Source of the DNA: an uncultured Alphaproteobacteria bacterium
GTDB lineage: Bacteria; Pseudomonadota; Alphaproteobacteria; Caulobacterales; Hyphomonadaceae
Direction: 5' to 3'
NCBI GenBank assembly: GCA_903842595.1
Contig: CAIMMO010000104.1
Coordinates: forward strand, 1 to 56,373
Length of the DNA stretch: 56,373 bases
The position numbers and the translations under genes are program-made. The notes under the pieces were generated by a model. The model saw only the letters and a list, made by a program, of their open reading frames with translations. It was not told the origin of the DNA and searched no databases. Shown here one piece after another: positions 7,098 through 16,003 of the stretch (the first letter of the stretch is position 1; each line of letters starts with the position of its first letter).

Positions 7098-8571
7098 GCC
7101 TGCCTCCTTCGGGCCTGATGACGCGCAGCGCTTCCTCGATCGTCGTATCGCCGCGTAGCACAGCCTCGCGCGCCGATTGCGCCAGCTGCGCGTTGTCGGC
7201 GAAGGCATGTGCCACAAGTTCGCCCTCGGGCGCATTCGCCGAGATCAGCTTTCGCAGCCCCTCATCTGCACGCACAAGTTCGAACAGGCCGAGTCTTCCA
7301 GCATAGCCCGTCCCCCCGCATTGTGCGCATCCGAGAGCGCGGTGGATTATGGCGCCCGGCATGATGCCCGCAAGCGAGGCTCCTGTTGCATCGACAGCCT
7401 CAGCCCTGCGGCACACCAGGCACAGCCTCCGCACCAGCCTCTGTGCAATCACGCCGCGAAGGGTGGAAGCAATCAGAAATGGCTCAATCCCGATATCACG
7501 CAGGCGCGTCACCGCGCCGATGGCGTCATTGGTGTGCAGCGTCGTCAGCACCAGATGGCCGGTGAGACTTGCCTGCACAGCGATCTGCGCAGTCTCCGCG
7601 TCGCGAATCTCGCCGACCATGACCACGTTTGGGTTCTGGCGCAGGATCGCCCGCAGCCCTGCCGCGAACGTCATACCGACCTTAGCATTCACCTGCGTCT
7701 GCCCGATGCCATCTATGGCGTACTCGATCGGGTCCTCGATGGTCAGGATCGTGCGACTCGCATCATTCAGCAGACGAAGGCCCGCATAAAGCGTTGTCGT
7801 CTTGCCTGCGCCCGTAGGCCCGGTCACCAGCACGATGCCGTTCGGCTCCTTCAGCGCCGCACGGAATGCGCTGGCGACTTGCTCCGGCATGCCGAGATCG
7901 TCCAGCTGAAGACCCACACGCTCGCGATCCAGCAGGCGTAGCACCACCCGCTCGCCCGCTTTCGCGGGCAGGGTGGAAACGCGCACGTCCAGCGTCCGCC
8001 CGCCAATCGTCAACGAGATACGCCCGTCCTGCGGAACACGTCGCTCGGCAATATCGAGCCGCGACATCACCTTGATGCGAGACACCAGCACAGGCGCCAG
8101 TCGCGCCGGCAGACGCGCAGTTTCCGACATCACTCCGTCCACGCGCATACGGATCACAAGTTCTGTGTCGTAAGGCTCCATGTGGATGTCGGACGCGCCG
8201 ATGCGCGCCGCCTCCGCCATCAGCCCGTTGATAAGACGGATCACCGGGGCATCGTCGCGCGCGTCCAGAAGGTCCGCCACCGGCGGCAGGCCGTCGATCT
8301 CGCCTAGCGAATCGGAGCGGCCCAGCTCGTCCGCCGCGCCTACATCGATGCCAGAGGCACCGTACACTTCCGCAAGCTTTCGTTCGAACTCGCTCGTGCT
8401 GATGGTCTCGACCAGAACCCGTGCGCCGCCGAGCGCCCGCCGCGCTTCCACCAACGCCATCGGATCAGCGCCTTCGCGCAGCGCCAAGCGCGCCTCACCG
8501 CTGCCGCCAAGATCGAGCAGCCCGGCGCGACGCGCAAACGCGTAGGGCAGGCGGCTGCGCGAGGCGCTCAT
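7084..8571 (-). CDS. gspE: Type II secretion ATPase E
   Basis: 495 residues. Walker A GPTGAGKT lies at about 251-258 and the Walker B region at 314-324 (MVGEIRD). His boxes follow (TGHLVLTTLHTND), then a four-cysteine zinc module (CLVC at 384-387 and CAQC at 415-418) as in GspE proteins. It powers pseudopilus assembly as a cytoplasmic hexamer recruited by GspL. Its ATG overlaps the gspD stop by 4 nt. The N1 domain is short compared with gammaproteobacterial GspE. Confidence 0.96.
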   Translation of the reverse strand: MSASRSRLPYAFARRAGLLDLGGSGEARLALREGADPMALVEARRALGGARVLVETISTSEFERKLAEVYGASGIDVGAADELGRSDSLGEIDGLPPVADLLDARDDAPVIRLINGLMAEAARIGASDIHMEPYDTELVIRMRVDGVMSETARLPARLAPVLVSRIKVMSRLDIAERRVPQDGRISLTIGGRTLDVRVSTLPAKAGERVVLRLLDRERVGLQLDDLGMPEQVASAFRAALKEPNGIVLVTGPTGAGKTTTLYAGLRLLNDASRTILTIEDPIEYAIDGIGQTQVNAKVGMTFAAGLRAILRQNPNVVMVGEIRDAETAQIAVQASLTGHLVLTTLHTNDAIGAVTRLRDIGIEPFLIASTLRGVIAQRLVRRLCLVCRRAEAVDATGASLAGIMPGAIIHRALGCAQCGGTGYAGRLGLFELVRADEGLRKLISANAPEGELVAHAFADNAQLAQSAREAVLRGDTTIEEALRVIRPEGGRHADL

Positions 8572-10559
8572 CTGCCGCCATCCGTGAGGGTCGCCGCGGG
8601 CGGCGGAGGCAGGGCAGGCGCGGCCGGCATGCGTTCCAGCACTCCGTCCAGCATGCTCGGCGCGGCTCCATTGCTCAGCCGTTGCTGCTGGATCATGCGG
8701 TCGAGTTCCGGCTGCGTGATCGAGCGCGCCGCATCAGCCGAACCGACGATCACCGGACGGATGAAGATCATCAGGTTGGTGCTATCCTTCTGGGTCTGTT
8801 CGGAGGAAAACAGCGCACCGATGAATGGAATGTCGCCCAGGATCGGGACCTTCTCGTTTGTCACCTGCTCGTTCTGGTCGAGCAGCCCGCCCAGCACGAC
8901 GATCTCGCCATTGTCGACCAGCACGGAGGTTTCGATCTCGCGCTTGTTGAAAACAAGTTCGCCGAACGAGGCGCTGAACGGATCGACGCTAGACACCTCC
9001 TGGCGCAGCACCAGCGTGATCGAACCATCTGCATTGATCTGTGGTTTGACGCGAAGCTTCACACCGACATCCTGCCGCTCGATGGTACGAAACGGATTGT
9101 TGTTGTTCGAGCTCAACACCTCGCCCGTCGTCACCGGCACATTCTGGCCGACCAGGAACTCCGCCTCGCGATTGTTCAGAGTCAGGATCGAGGGCGTCGA
9201 GATCAGGTTGGAATCGCCATCGCGCTTGATCGCGTTGATGATCAGGCCGAACAGGCCGTCGCTGCCAAGGTCAGACGCAAAACCGCCAATTCCGCCGAAG
9301 GCGCCGAGCAGGCTGTCCGCGGCCGCTTCCTGCAACTGGTCATGCAGGTCCGGGCTCACCGACAGCCCGCCCGCACCCAGCGCCGCCGACAAGGTCAGCA
9401 GGCTCGGTGACGCGCTCGAGAAGTTCGTCGCAAAGAAGGGAATGTCGGAATCGCCGTTGCCGCCGAGCAGCAACTGCACGCCGAGATTCTTCGCGGCGCC
9501 TTCGCTGATCTCAACGACGATCGCCTGCACCAGAACTTGTTCGGCTCGACGATCGAGCTGGCGGATGATCGACTCGACCTCCTGCTGAACAGCAGGATCA
9601 GCGCGTACGACGATTGCATTCGCGCCCTCGAACCGCGTGATGACCGCGCGTTGACTTGCCGAAGGCGCAGCCGCTGGGGCGGCGTTCGGCTGCCCGCCCG
9701 CCGCGCCTGCCGTACGCGGCTGGTCCACCACGCTCTGCAACATCTCCACCATCTGTCCGGCGTCGGCGTGCTGCAGGAAGATCACGCGCGTGTCGCCCGT
9801 CGGCTTCGCCTGCTCGTCCAGCAGGATTGCGACTTCCTTGAGCCGCGAGACCGTCTCCGTCGGCCCGCGGAGGACGAGGGAGTTGGATGAATCGACCGCC
9901 GTGAATGTCGCCGCCGAGAATCCCTTCTCGCCCGCGCCGCCTGACGCCGTGATGTCACGCAATGCCGCCGCCAGCACAGACGCGCGCGAATTCTTCAGGG
10001 GAAGGATCTCGATACGGTCCGTGTCCCTGTCCAGTTCCGCCACCAGGCCCGAAAGGCGACGGACATTGTCCGCGAAGTCGGTGATGACGATCGTGTTCGA
10101 CGATGGCGCCGCGCCCACGCGGCCGCCACGCCCAACCAGTGGCTGCAGAACACCAACCAACGACGCCGCGTCCCGCGTCTTGAGCCGGATCACCTGTGTG
10201 ACGAACCTCTCGCCCGTCGTGCCTGAAGGCTGCTGCGCCGCCTGCTCGTCAGGTGCGATCCGCCATGCCCCTGATGACGTCGGAATCGCAACATAGCCAT
10301 GTGCGCGCAGGGTCGCGAGGAAAACTTCCATCATGTCATCGCGATCCATCGGCGCGCCGCCTGCGATGGTCACGTTGCCCTGCACGGCTGGGTCAATGAC
10401 GAAAGTGTTGCCGGTCGCCTTCGAGACATCCTGGATGAAGGCGCGGATGTCCGCGTTCTGCACGTTGAGCGACTGCGTGGCCCCTTGCGCCAGACTTTCA
10501 GGCCCCACCCCGGCAATGCCGAGTGCGAGGCACGCCGCCACGATACGCGAAAACGCCAT
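8568..10559 (-). CDS. gspD: Type II secretion outer-membrane secretin D
   Basis: 663 residues with a signal peptide (cleavage near SLAQG). N0-N3 domains follow (SLNVQNADIRAFIQDVSKAT is the N0 start). The C-terminal secretin domain shows VPVTTGEVLSSNNNNPFRTI and VPILGDIPFIGALFSSEQ. It forms the outer-membrane channel of the T2SS. Its ATG overlaps the gspC stop codon (TAATG). There is no obvious lipobox on the secretin, and I see no pilotin gene in the window. Confidence 0.96.
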   Translation of the reverse strand: MAFSRIVAACLALGIAGVGPESLAQGATQSLNVQNADIRAFIQDVSKATGNTFVIDPAVQGNVTIAGGAPMDRDDMMEVFLATLRAHGYVAIPTSSGAWRIAPDEQAAQQPSGTTGERFVTQVIRLKTRDAASLVGVLQPLVGRGGRVGAAPSSNTIVITDFADNVRRLSGLVAELDRDTDRIEILPLKNSRASVLAAALRDITASGGAGEKGFSAATFTAVDSSNSLVLRGPTETVSRLKEVAILLDEQAKPTGDTRVIFLQHADAGQMVEMLQSVVDQPRTAGAAGGQPNAAPAAAPSASQRAVITRFEGANAIVVRADPAVQQEVESIIRQLDRRAEQVLVQAIVVEISEGAAKNLGVQLLLGGNGDSDIPFFATNFSSASPSLLTLSAALGAGGLSVSPDLHDQLQEAAADSLLGAFGGIGGFASDLGSDGLFGLIINAIKRDGDSNLISTPSILTLNNREAEFLVGQNVPVTTGEVLSSNNNNPFRTIERQDVGVKLRVKPQINADGSITLVLRQEVSSVDPFSASFGELVFNKREIETSVLVDNGEIVVLGGLLDQNEQVTNEKVPILGDIPFIGALFSSEQTQKDSTNLMIFIRPVIVGSADAARSITQPELDRMIQQQRLSNGAAPSMLDGVLERMPAAPALPPPPAATLTDGGR

Positions 10560-11365
10560 TACTGAATTCCAAGCCGTGCCGTATGAATCTGCCCATCACG
10601 CTCGAAGCGGACGTCGACAGGTTGTCCCGATGCAATCTGCGCGCGATAGGCCGACAGGTCGGCGGACGCTGCATCTGTGCCATTGATGCTGATGACGAGG
10701 TCGCCCGGCCGCAGTCCAGCCGCAGCGAGCCCGCCGCCCGCCGCCTGTGGCATAACTTCCAAACCAGTTCTGCCATTGCGGTTCGCCGGCTGCAGAGGCA
10801 GCGCGGCGAGCGCCGTCGCGGGAAGGGGAGAGGCCGTTCGCGCCGCAGCCTGATAGTCCGCCGGCAGGCTTGTCGACATCTGCGTCACTGCGCCGGCGAC
10901 CCCTCCGGGGAATGACACGCGCATGCGCTGGCCGCCGACATCGATCTCGACATGCTCGGCTGAGACCAACGCAAGCATCACTCCTGGCGTGATTTCTTCG
11001 CCGACCGCAAAAGCGCCTTGCGCACCACCGGAGGGCGACAGGATCGCCGTCCCCTCGCCGCCGCCCATCGCTCGCGTCGCGTGCAGAGTGAATCCCGTCG
11101 CGTCTGCCACGGTTGAAGCGGTCATCACCGGCCCACTCGCGAAAGGGTCAGAAACGCGCGACAGCCGCTTCAGGATTTCAGATTCGAAACGATTAGCGCT
11201 GTCACCTTGGGCACCGCCTACAGGCATAGAACTACGCGGTGTAGCCACGGTCCACGCCAGCGCCGCTAGAGAAACGCCAAGCGTTGATATTGCCGCGATT
11301 TCACACGTGGCGGCGACTCCGCCACGCAGTGTTTGCGCGAACCTTTTGCCTGCGGCCATCACCAT
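10559..11365 (-). CDS. gspC: Type II secretion protein C (PDZ-type)
   Basis: 268 residues: a short cytoplasmic start, one membrane segment (CEIAAISTLGVSLAALAWTV), a homology region, a linker and a C-terminal PDZ-like domain (GLRPGDLVISINGTDAA). GspC links the secretin to the inner-membrane platform and takes part in substrate choice. It opens the gsp operon. The 94-nt gap to the TonB receptor gene upstream in the same direction may hold a promoter, but I could not point to clear hexamers. Confidence 0.9.
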   Translation of the reverse strand: MVMAAGKRFAQTLRGGVAATCEIAAISTLGVSLAALAWTVATPRSSMPVGGAQGDSANRFESEILKRLSRVSDPFASGPVMTASTVADATGFTLHATRAMGGGEGTAILSPSGGAQGAFAVGEEITPGVMLALVSAEHVEIDVGGQRMRVSFPGGVAGAVTQMSTSLPADYQAAARTASPLPATALAALPLQPANRNGRTGLEVMPQAAGGGLAAAGLRPGDLVISINGTDAASADLSAYRAQIASGQPVDVRFERDGQIHTARLGIQ

Positions 11366-11459
11366 CAGCCCCGCGCGTTCAACCGCGTCTTCAGGGTGTC
11401 ACATGCGCCTGGAACGTACAAGATTTATGACGGTTCGCAGGCCCCGATGTCACACGTCC

Positions 11460-14138
11460 TCAGAACTTGGTGGACAGGCCAAACGAATAGGAGACGCCAA
11501 TATCGTACTGGTTGACGATGACTTCCCCGCCGCCGAATTCCTGATGCTCGAAATAGTCCTCGTCCAGCAGGTTGTTCGCCTTGAAGGAGAACGTCACCGG
11601 CTTACCGTACGCGTCGAATTCGCGACGGAACACGAAGTCCAGCGTGATACCAGGCTCCTGGATCAAGTCGGGCTCGCCCGGCCGTCCACGCGCCGACGAG
11701 CGCTCGCTGACGTAGTTGAGAATGAACGTGCCCTGCTCGGTGGCGATAGGATCCTCCCAGCCAAGCTGGAGGTTCACGACATGCTCCGACTGGCCCTGTA
11801 GACGCGATCCGTCGAACAGATAGTTCTCGGCGGGAAGGCCCGCGCCGCCACCGCCTTCGGGGAAGACGATGTCGCCGGGGTTCACCTGAACCTCGCTCTG
11901 GCTCCAAGTATAGTTGGTCTGGAAGAAGATGTCCTTGCCGCCAATCCACATCATGCCCGCCAGTGGATCGGTGAAGGTTGTGCGGATCTCGGCCTCGGCG
12001 CCGTATAGGATCGCCTTCGGCGCATTGAGGAAGGTCTGCTGGATTGTGTTGCCCTGTTCGCGCACCACCGATTCTACCGGGTTCTCGATGTCCTTGTAGA
12101 AGGCGCCGAGCGTGAAGAACTGATTGCGGCCGAAGAAGTTTTCGAGGCGGGTGTCGAAGTTCGTGAGTTCCGTGTCGACCAGGAACGGGTTCCCGATGAA
12201 CAGGCGATCGCTGTCGGGATCGAGATACTGCTGGGGTGCCAGTTCGCGGAACTGCGGACGGCCGATCGTCTGCGATGCGCCAACGCGAAGCTGCCAGTCG
12301 TCGAGGAAGTTCCAGGTAATCGTGCCCGCCGGCAGGAAGTATTCTTCTTCCCGGCTTGGCGGCTGCGAGGGCTGCGACTCCCCAAGGAAAAGCGCGCGGG
12401 GGCTCACGAACTGCGTCGCTTCCTCGAAGCGCCCGCCGATGGCGACGCGGAAGAAGGGGATCGGTTCGAAATCCGCCTTCACGAAGGCCGCATTGACCTG
12501 AAGCCCCGCGTCGTAGGCCGCCGCACCCTGGCCGCCGGTCGACTCGTTGATAACGAAAAGATCCGGCCGGATGTTGAAGTCCGCGAACAGGAAATCAGGT
12601 CGCGACTGCTGCACTTCCAGCGGAATGGCGCTGTTGTTCGCAAGGAAGCTGAAGTCACGCCGCGTTGCGGAACGTGTGTTGTCGAGCCAGTCGACGCCCG
12701 CCGAGAGCTCTGCGTCGCGCACATCCGGGATCGGCAACGGAAAGGCATACTTCACTGTCACGCCAGCGCTCGTGACTTCATCCACCAGCTCGCTGAAGGT
12801 CAGCTGGTTCCTGACGCGGGACGAGCCGTCGTAGAGATAGCGGTCGATCGTGTCTTCGAAATTCCGGCGCAGCTCCCGCTCATACGGCGCATCGCGCTCG
12901 GTGCGCGAGTAAGCCATGCGCCAGTCGAATTCCAGCTGGCCGAATTCGTGCGTACCATCGAGCTGGGTAGAGCTGAGCTCGCGCTCATACCACGCTGTGC
13001 GCTCGGTGAGCGGCTGGGCTGAGTTCAGAGGATCATCCCCGAACTGCAGGGATGTGCGCTTGGTCGTCCGGCGGATCCACAAATTGGTCCAGTCGATCGT
13101 GTGTTCGTCCCCGAATTCCAGCCCCACGCCGAACAGCCCGTCCCACCCGATCTTGTTGTCCGTCGAGGTATAGTTTGCGTCTTCACGTACGGTCAGCACG
13201 CCCCCATCGATGAAGCCGCCCTGTTTGATTCCGTCTTCCGTCTCCCAGTCATTGGAATAACCGAGCACGCCGATCATGCCGAAGCTGAAATTGTCGAAGT
13301 CCTGACGGAGCCCGGCGGAGATGTCGAAGCTGCCATTGGCGGGGATCTGGGTGTTGACCTGCAGCAGGTTCAGTTTTGCATTCTCAAAGCTCTGCCCGAT
13401 TCGCTGCAGTTCCTGACCATTGGTCAGCTGCGGATAGAGGTTCAGCGAGGAGCCGACCCGGCGGCTGGCGAGAATTGCCTCGTTGAGCTGGTTCGGTATT
13501 TTCCTGGTGCCATCGTCGAAGCCGAAGATGTCGGCTTCGCCGCCATCGTGCGTATATCCGGTCGCGGCCGTCGTCTCCATGTTGATGCCGAAGCCGACCC
13601 CGACCTCAAGGAAACTCTCGTCCGGCAGGTTCAGCGTCGACAGTTGCACGACGCCGCCGCCGAATTCTCCCGGAAGGTCCGCCGAATAGCTCTTCTGAAC
13701 ACTCACCCCGGATAGGATGCTGGCCGGGAAGAGGTCGAGTGGCACCACGCGCTGCAGCGGCTCCGGGCTGGGCAGCGGAGACCCGTTGAGGATCGCCGAG
13801 GAATAGCGCTCGCCAAGGCCGCGCACATAGACGAAACGTCCTTCCGCCACCGACAAGCCTGGCAGCTTGGTGAGTGCATCCGCGGCGTTGGAGTCGCCCT
13901 GGCGGCTGAGGTCTTCAGCCGAAACGAAGGCGGCCACCTCGGAGGTCACCTGAAGCGGCTCTGGAATGAAGCGCCCGCGCACGACAATGACGTCGCCCTG
14001 GTCTTCCGTCTCGTCCACATCCGATGTCTCCGCGGAGGGTGGGTCGGCCGGCTGTGTACTCTGAGCGAATGCGCCCGGGGCTATCAGCGCTGATGTTGCC
14101 AGAAGCAGGGCGCTCAGGGAGAGGCTGGGCGTTTTCAT
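11460..14138 (-). CDS. TonB-dependent outer-membrane receptor
   Basis: 892 residues. It has a signal peptide (cleavage near GAFA-QS), an acidic linker with a TonB-box-like DVIVVRGRF, and a plug domain (AADALTKLPGLSVAEGRFVYVRGLGERY). A beta-barrel follows, ending in the terminal aromatic ...SFGLSTKF. The transported substrate is unknown. It sits between a Pho-box-driven lipoprotein gene and the T2SS operon, all on the same strand, so a role in uptake or handling of a phosphorus-containing substrate is a reasonable inference. A strong terminator-like hairpin separates it from the upstream lipoprotein gene, so its expression may be partly independent. No good ribosome-binding site is visible. 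Confidence 0.93.
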   Translation of the reverse strand: MKTPSLSLSALLLATSALIAPGAFAQSTQPADPPSAETSDVDETEDQGDVIVVRGRFIPEPLQVTSEVAAFVSAEDLSRQGDSNAADALTKLPGLSVAEGRFVYVRGLGERYSSAILNGSPLPSPEPLQRVVPLDLFPASILSGVSVQKSYSADLPGEFGGGVVQLSTLNLPDESFLEVGVGFGINMETTAATGYTHDGGEADIFGFDDGTRKIPNQLNEAILASRRVGSSLNLYPQLTNGQELQRIGQSFENAKLNLLQVNTQIPANGSFDISAGLRQDFDNFSFGMIGVLGYSNDWETEDGIKQGGFIDGGVLTVREDANYTSTDNKIGWDGLFGVGLEFGDEHTIDWTNLWIRRTTKRTSLQFGDDPLNSAQPLTERTAWYERELSSTQLDGTHEFGQLEFDWRMAYSRTERDAPYERELRRNFEDTIDRYLYDGSSRVRNQLTFSELVDEVTSAGVTVKYAFPLPIPDVRDAELSAGVDWLDNTRSATRRDFSFLANNSAIPLEVQQSRPDFLFADFNIRPDLFVINESTGGQGAAAYDAGLQVNAAFVKADFEPIPFFRVAIGGRFEEATQFVSPRALFLGESQPSQPPSREEEYFLPAGTITWNFLDDWQLRVGASQTIGRPQFRELAPQQYLDPDSDRLFIGNPFLVDTELTNFDTRLENFFGRNQFFTLGAFYKDIENPVESVVREQGNTIQQTFLNAPKAILYGAEAEIRTTFTDPLAGMMWIGGKDIFFQTNYTWSQSEVQVNPGDIVFPEGGGGAGLPAENYLFDGSRLQGQSEHVVNLQLGWEDPIATEQGTFILNYVSERSSARGRPGEPDLIQEPGITLDFVFRREFDAYGKPVTFSFKANNLLDEDYFEHQEFGGGEVIVNQYDIGVSYSFGLSTKF

Positions 14139-14181
14139 GGGGCGGTATCCCGCGAAGAGGAAAGTTTACGTCGGTGGTCGC

Positions 14182-14221
14182 ACAAAAAGTGGCAGGCCGG
14201 CGGCCGCAAGGGCCGCCGGCC
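14182..14221 (-). terminator. Rho-independent terminator after the lipoprotein gene
   Basis: A perfect 11-bp GC stem (14195-14205 with 14211-14221, 5-base loop) lies just after the lipoprotein stop. On the minus strand it is followed, six bases later, by TTTTT (14184-14188). It lies between the lipoprotein and TonB receptor genes and could act as a partial attenuator, keeping the lipoprotein message more abundant than the downstream genes. Confidence 0.75.
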
Positions 14222-14231
14222 AAGCCTCGGA

Positions 14232-15764
14232 TCAGCAGGCCTCTTCGCCAATCAGCCCGCTGCAGGTCCAACCCTGGTACCACGTGTTGTTGCTCGCGCT
14301 GACGGCGCCGATATTCGCCGGGGTGGTCAGGAAGGACGAGCTCGGGAGGTTGGCGACCGGCTGTGCAGCAACACCGTTCTCGTTGGCGCCATTGACGAAA
14401 GCCGCCGTGCTGGGCGTCGTCGTTCCGCCGGTGCGTGCGGCCAGCGTGTTCGTGCCCGCCGCGGTGTTGCCGGTTCCGGCGTTAAAGCGCGCGGCCTCAT
14501 CGTCGGCGTCAGCGTTGAAGGAAGTCGGGCAGGACATGAACACGCCGTTGAAGGTCGGCGCGGCAGTAAACGTGTCGGCATCATCGATATCGAGGCAGAT
14601 CGCCGGATCGAAGACCACCGAGTTGAACAGGCGCAGACCGTTACCCGAGTTCACAACGATCGCATCGCCGCCGCCGGTACGCGCCACGATGGTTGCGTTG
14701 GAGATGTAGGGCGTCGTGTTGAGCGTGAAGGCTGCTGTCGGTTGACCAGCAGGCAGGGCTTGGGCCGTGCGGTTGCCAGCAGAGGAGAATTCAAAGCCAC
14801 GGTCGCCGCCCGCCGTTCGCTGCACGATCAGCAGGTTCTGCACCGCCCCCCGCCAGCCTGTATCGACGTCGAGGCTGTCATCGTCGTTGCCGGTCAGCAC
14901 GATATTGCGCAGGTTGACCGTGCCGCCAAAGATCTCGATGCCATCGTCCGACGAGTTGTGGACCTGCACGTTCTCGACGACCGTGCCGTTGCCAACGCCG
15001 GCCAGCGTGATGCCGTTTAGCTCGTTTCCAGGAAGGATTTCGAAGCCGGAGTGTTGCACGCGGACATGGCTCAGGCGGCCTGAGTTGTCAGTCGGCGTGT
15101 TGCCGCCATACTGAGCGTTGGCGCCTTCAACCTGGCTGGCGCAACCAACGTTCGGCGGAACAAGCACACCGGTGCAGACCGAGATCGGCGCGCGGCCGAG
15201 GACGACGAGGCCGCCCCATTGGCCGATCGAGTTCTCGTTATTGCCGCCTTCGATGCCCTGGCGGCTGGTGAACACGATAGGCTGCGCCGCCGACCCGATC
15301 GCGTTGATGCGCGAGCCGCGGTTGACAAGCAGGTAGTCCAGCGTGCCCGAGCCGAAGATCGTGACGCCGGGGTCGATCGACAGGATGCCCTGTGCGCCGC
15401 CCGCGAGCGGGGCGGCCGGATCGGCGCCAAGATCGATGCCCACATCCGTGCGGCCGGAGAGCGAGTAGATCGTACCAGCGCGCAGCGGCACGCTAAGCGA
15501 GCCCGTGATCACGGCTGGCAGTTGGCAGTTGCGCTGGCTAGCGACAACGCCGGCATTGATAAAGCCGGTCGGGCAGTCAGCTGCCGGGCCAGTCGGCGGC
15601 GACACGGGGGGCAGTACCGGCGGTGCCGGAGGAGCGGGCGGCGGCGAAGGAACAAACACGCCCTCTCCCGGGGAAGCGACCCCGTCGGAGCCGGAGCAGG
15701 CAGCGACACCCGTCGCGGCAAGGGCGGCCAGCAGGGCGGCGCGCACAGCAATCTTGGATGACAT
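14232..15764 (-). CDS. Beta-helix-like surface lipoprotein under Pho control (ElpS-like by context)
   Basis: 510 residues. The signal peptide ends in a lipobox GVAAC (cleavage before Cys at about 23). A Pro-rich linker and a long Gly/Asn-rich repetitive domain follow, with right-handed beta-helix character (IVFTSRQGIEGGNNENSIGQ, VVENVQVHNSSDDGIEIFGG, NIVLTGNDDDSLDVDTG). It ends in a Cys-containing tail. A triple Pho box lies about 100 nt upstream, and a ribosome-binding site AGGGAA precedes the ATG. In Caulobacter crescentus the phosphate-starvation lipoprotein ElpS is encoded next to a 12-gene T2SS, and its release from the cell depends on that T2SS. The same arrangement here suggests a counterpart, but I could not compare sequences. 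Enzymatic activity is unknown. Confidence 0.8.
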   Translation of the reverse strand: MSSKIAVRAALLAALAATGVAACSGSDGVASPGEGVFVPSPPPAPPAPPVLPPVSPPTGPAADCPTGFINAGVVASQRNCQLPAVITGSLSVPLRAGTIYSLSGRTDVGIDLGADPAAPLAGGAQGILSIDPGVTIFGSGTLDYLLVNRGSRINAIGSAAQPIVFTSRQGIEGGNNENSIGQWGGLVVLGRAPISVCTGVLVPPNVGCASQVEGANAQYGGNTPTDNSGRLSHVRVQHSGFEILPGNELNGITLAGVGNGTVVENVQVHNSSDDGIEIFGGTVNLRNIVLTGNDDDSLDVDTGWRGAVQNLLIVQRTAGGDRGFEFSSAGNRTAQALPAGQPTAAFTLNTTPYISNATIVARTGGGDAIVVNSGNGLRLFNSVVFDPAICLDIDDADTFTAAPTFNGVFMSCPTSFNADADDEAARFNAGTGNTAAGTNTLAARTGGTTTPSTAAFVNGANENGVAAQPVANLPSSSFLTTPANIGAVSASNNTWYQGWTCSGLIGEEAC

Positions 15765-15866
15765 TCTGGATTCCCTTGAGCTCGACCGGGGCCGATTTGC
15801 GGAGAGCGCCGGAACTTCGTTCTCGACTGGCGCCCACCTTCCCCACGAGCCGGTTAACGGTCCAGC

Positions 15867-15895
15867 ATGACAGTCACCTGACAGTTAAATGACAG
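15867..15895 (-). promoter_or_regulatory. Triple Pho box (PhoB-binding site)
   Basis: On the minus strand three heptamers CTGTCAT, CTGTCAG and CTGTCAT (15889-15895, 15878-15884, 15867-15873) recur with an exact 11-bp period, the classical PhoB direct-repeat geometry. The first spacer is AT-rich (TTAA). The site lies 103 nt upstream of the lipoprotein ATG at 15764 and points toward it. The module should therefore be induced by phosphate starvation through PhoR-PhoB. Confidence 0.88.
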
Positions 15896-16003
15896 TTTGG
15901 ATTCGTGAGCCTGCAGCCAAGGGGCGTTGCCTGGGCGCCTCACATGCTTTCGGTTGTCACATGGCTGTTTCGTGACGGTCATCAAACCGGATCGGGCGGC
16001 CTT

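Noticed and set aside
15965..15982. Second Pho-box-like pair (CTGTTTC and CGGTCAT)
   Set aside because: Heptamers match poorly, there are only two, and they point toward no gene start.
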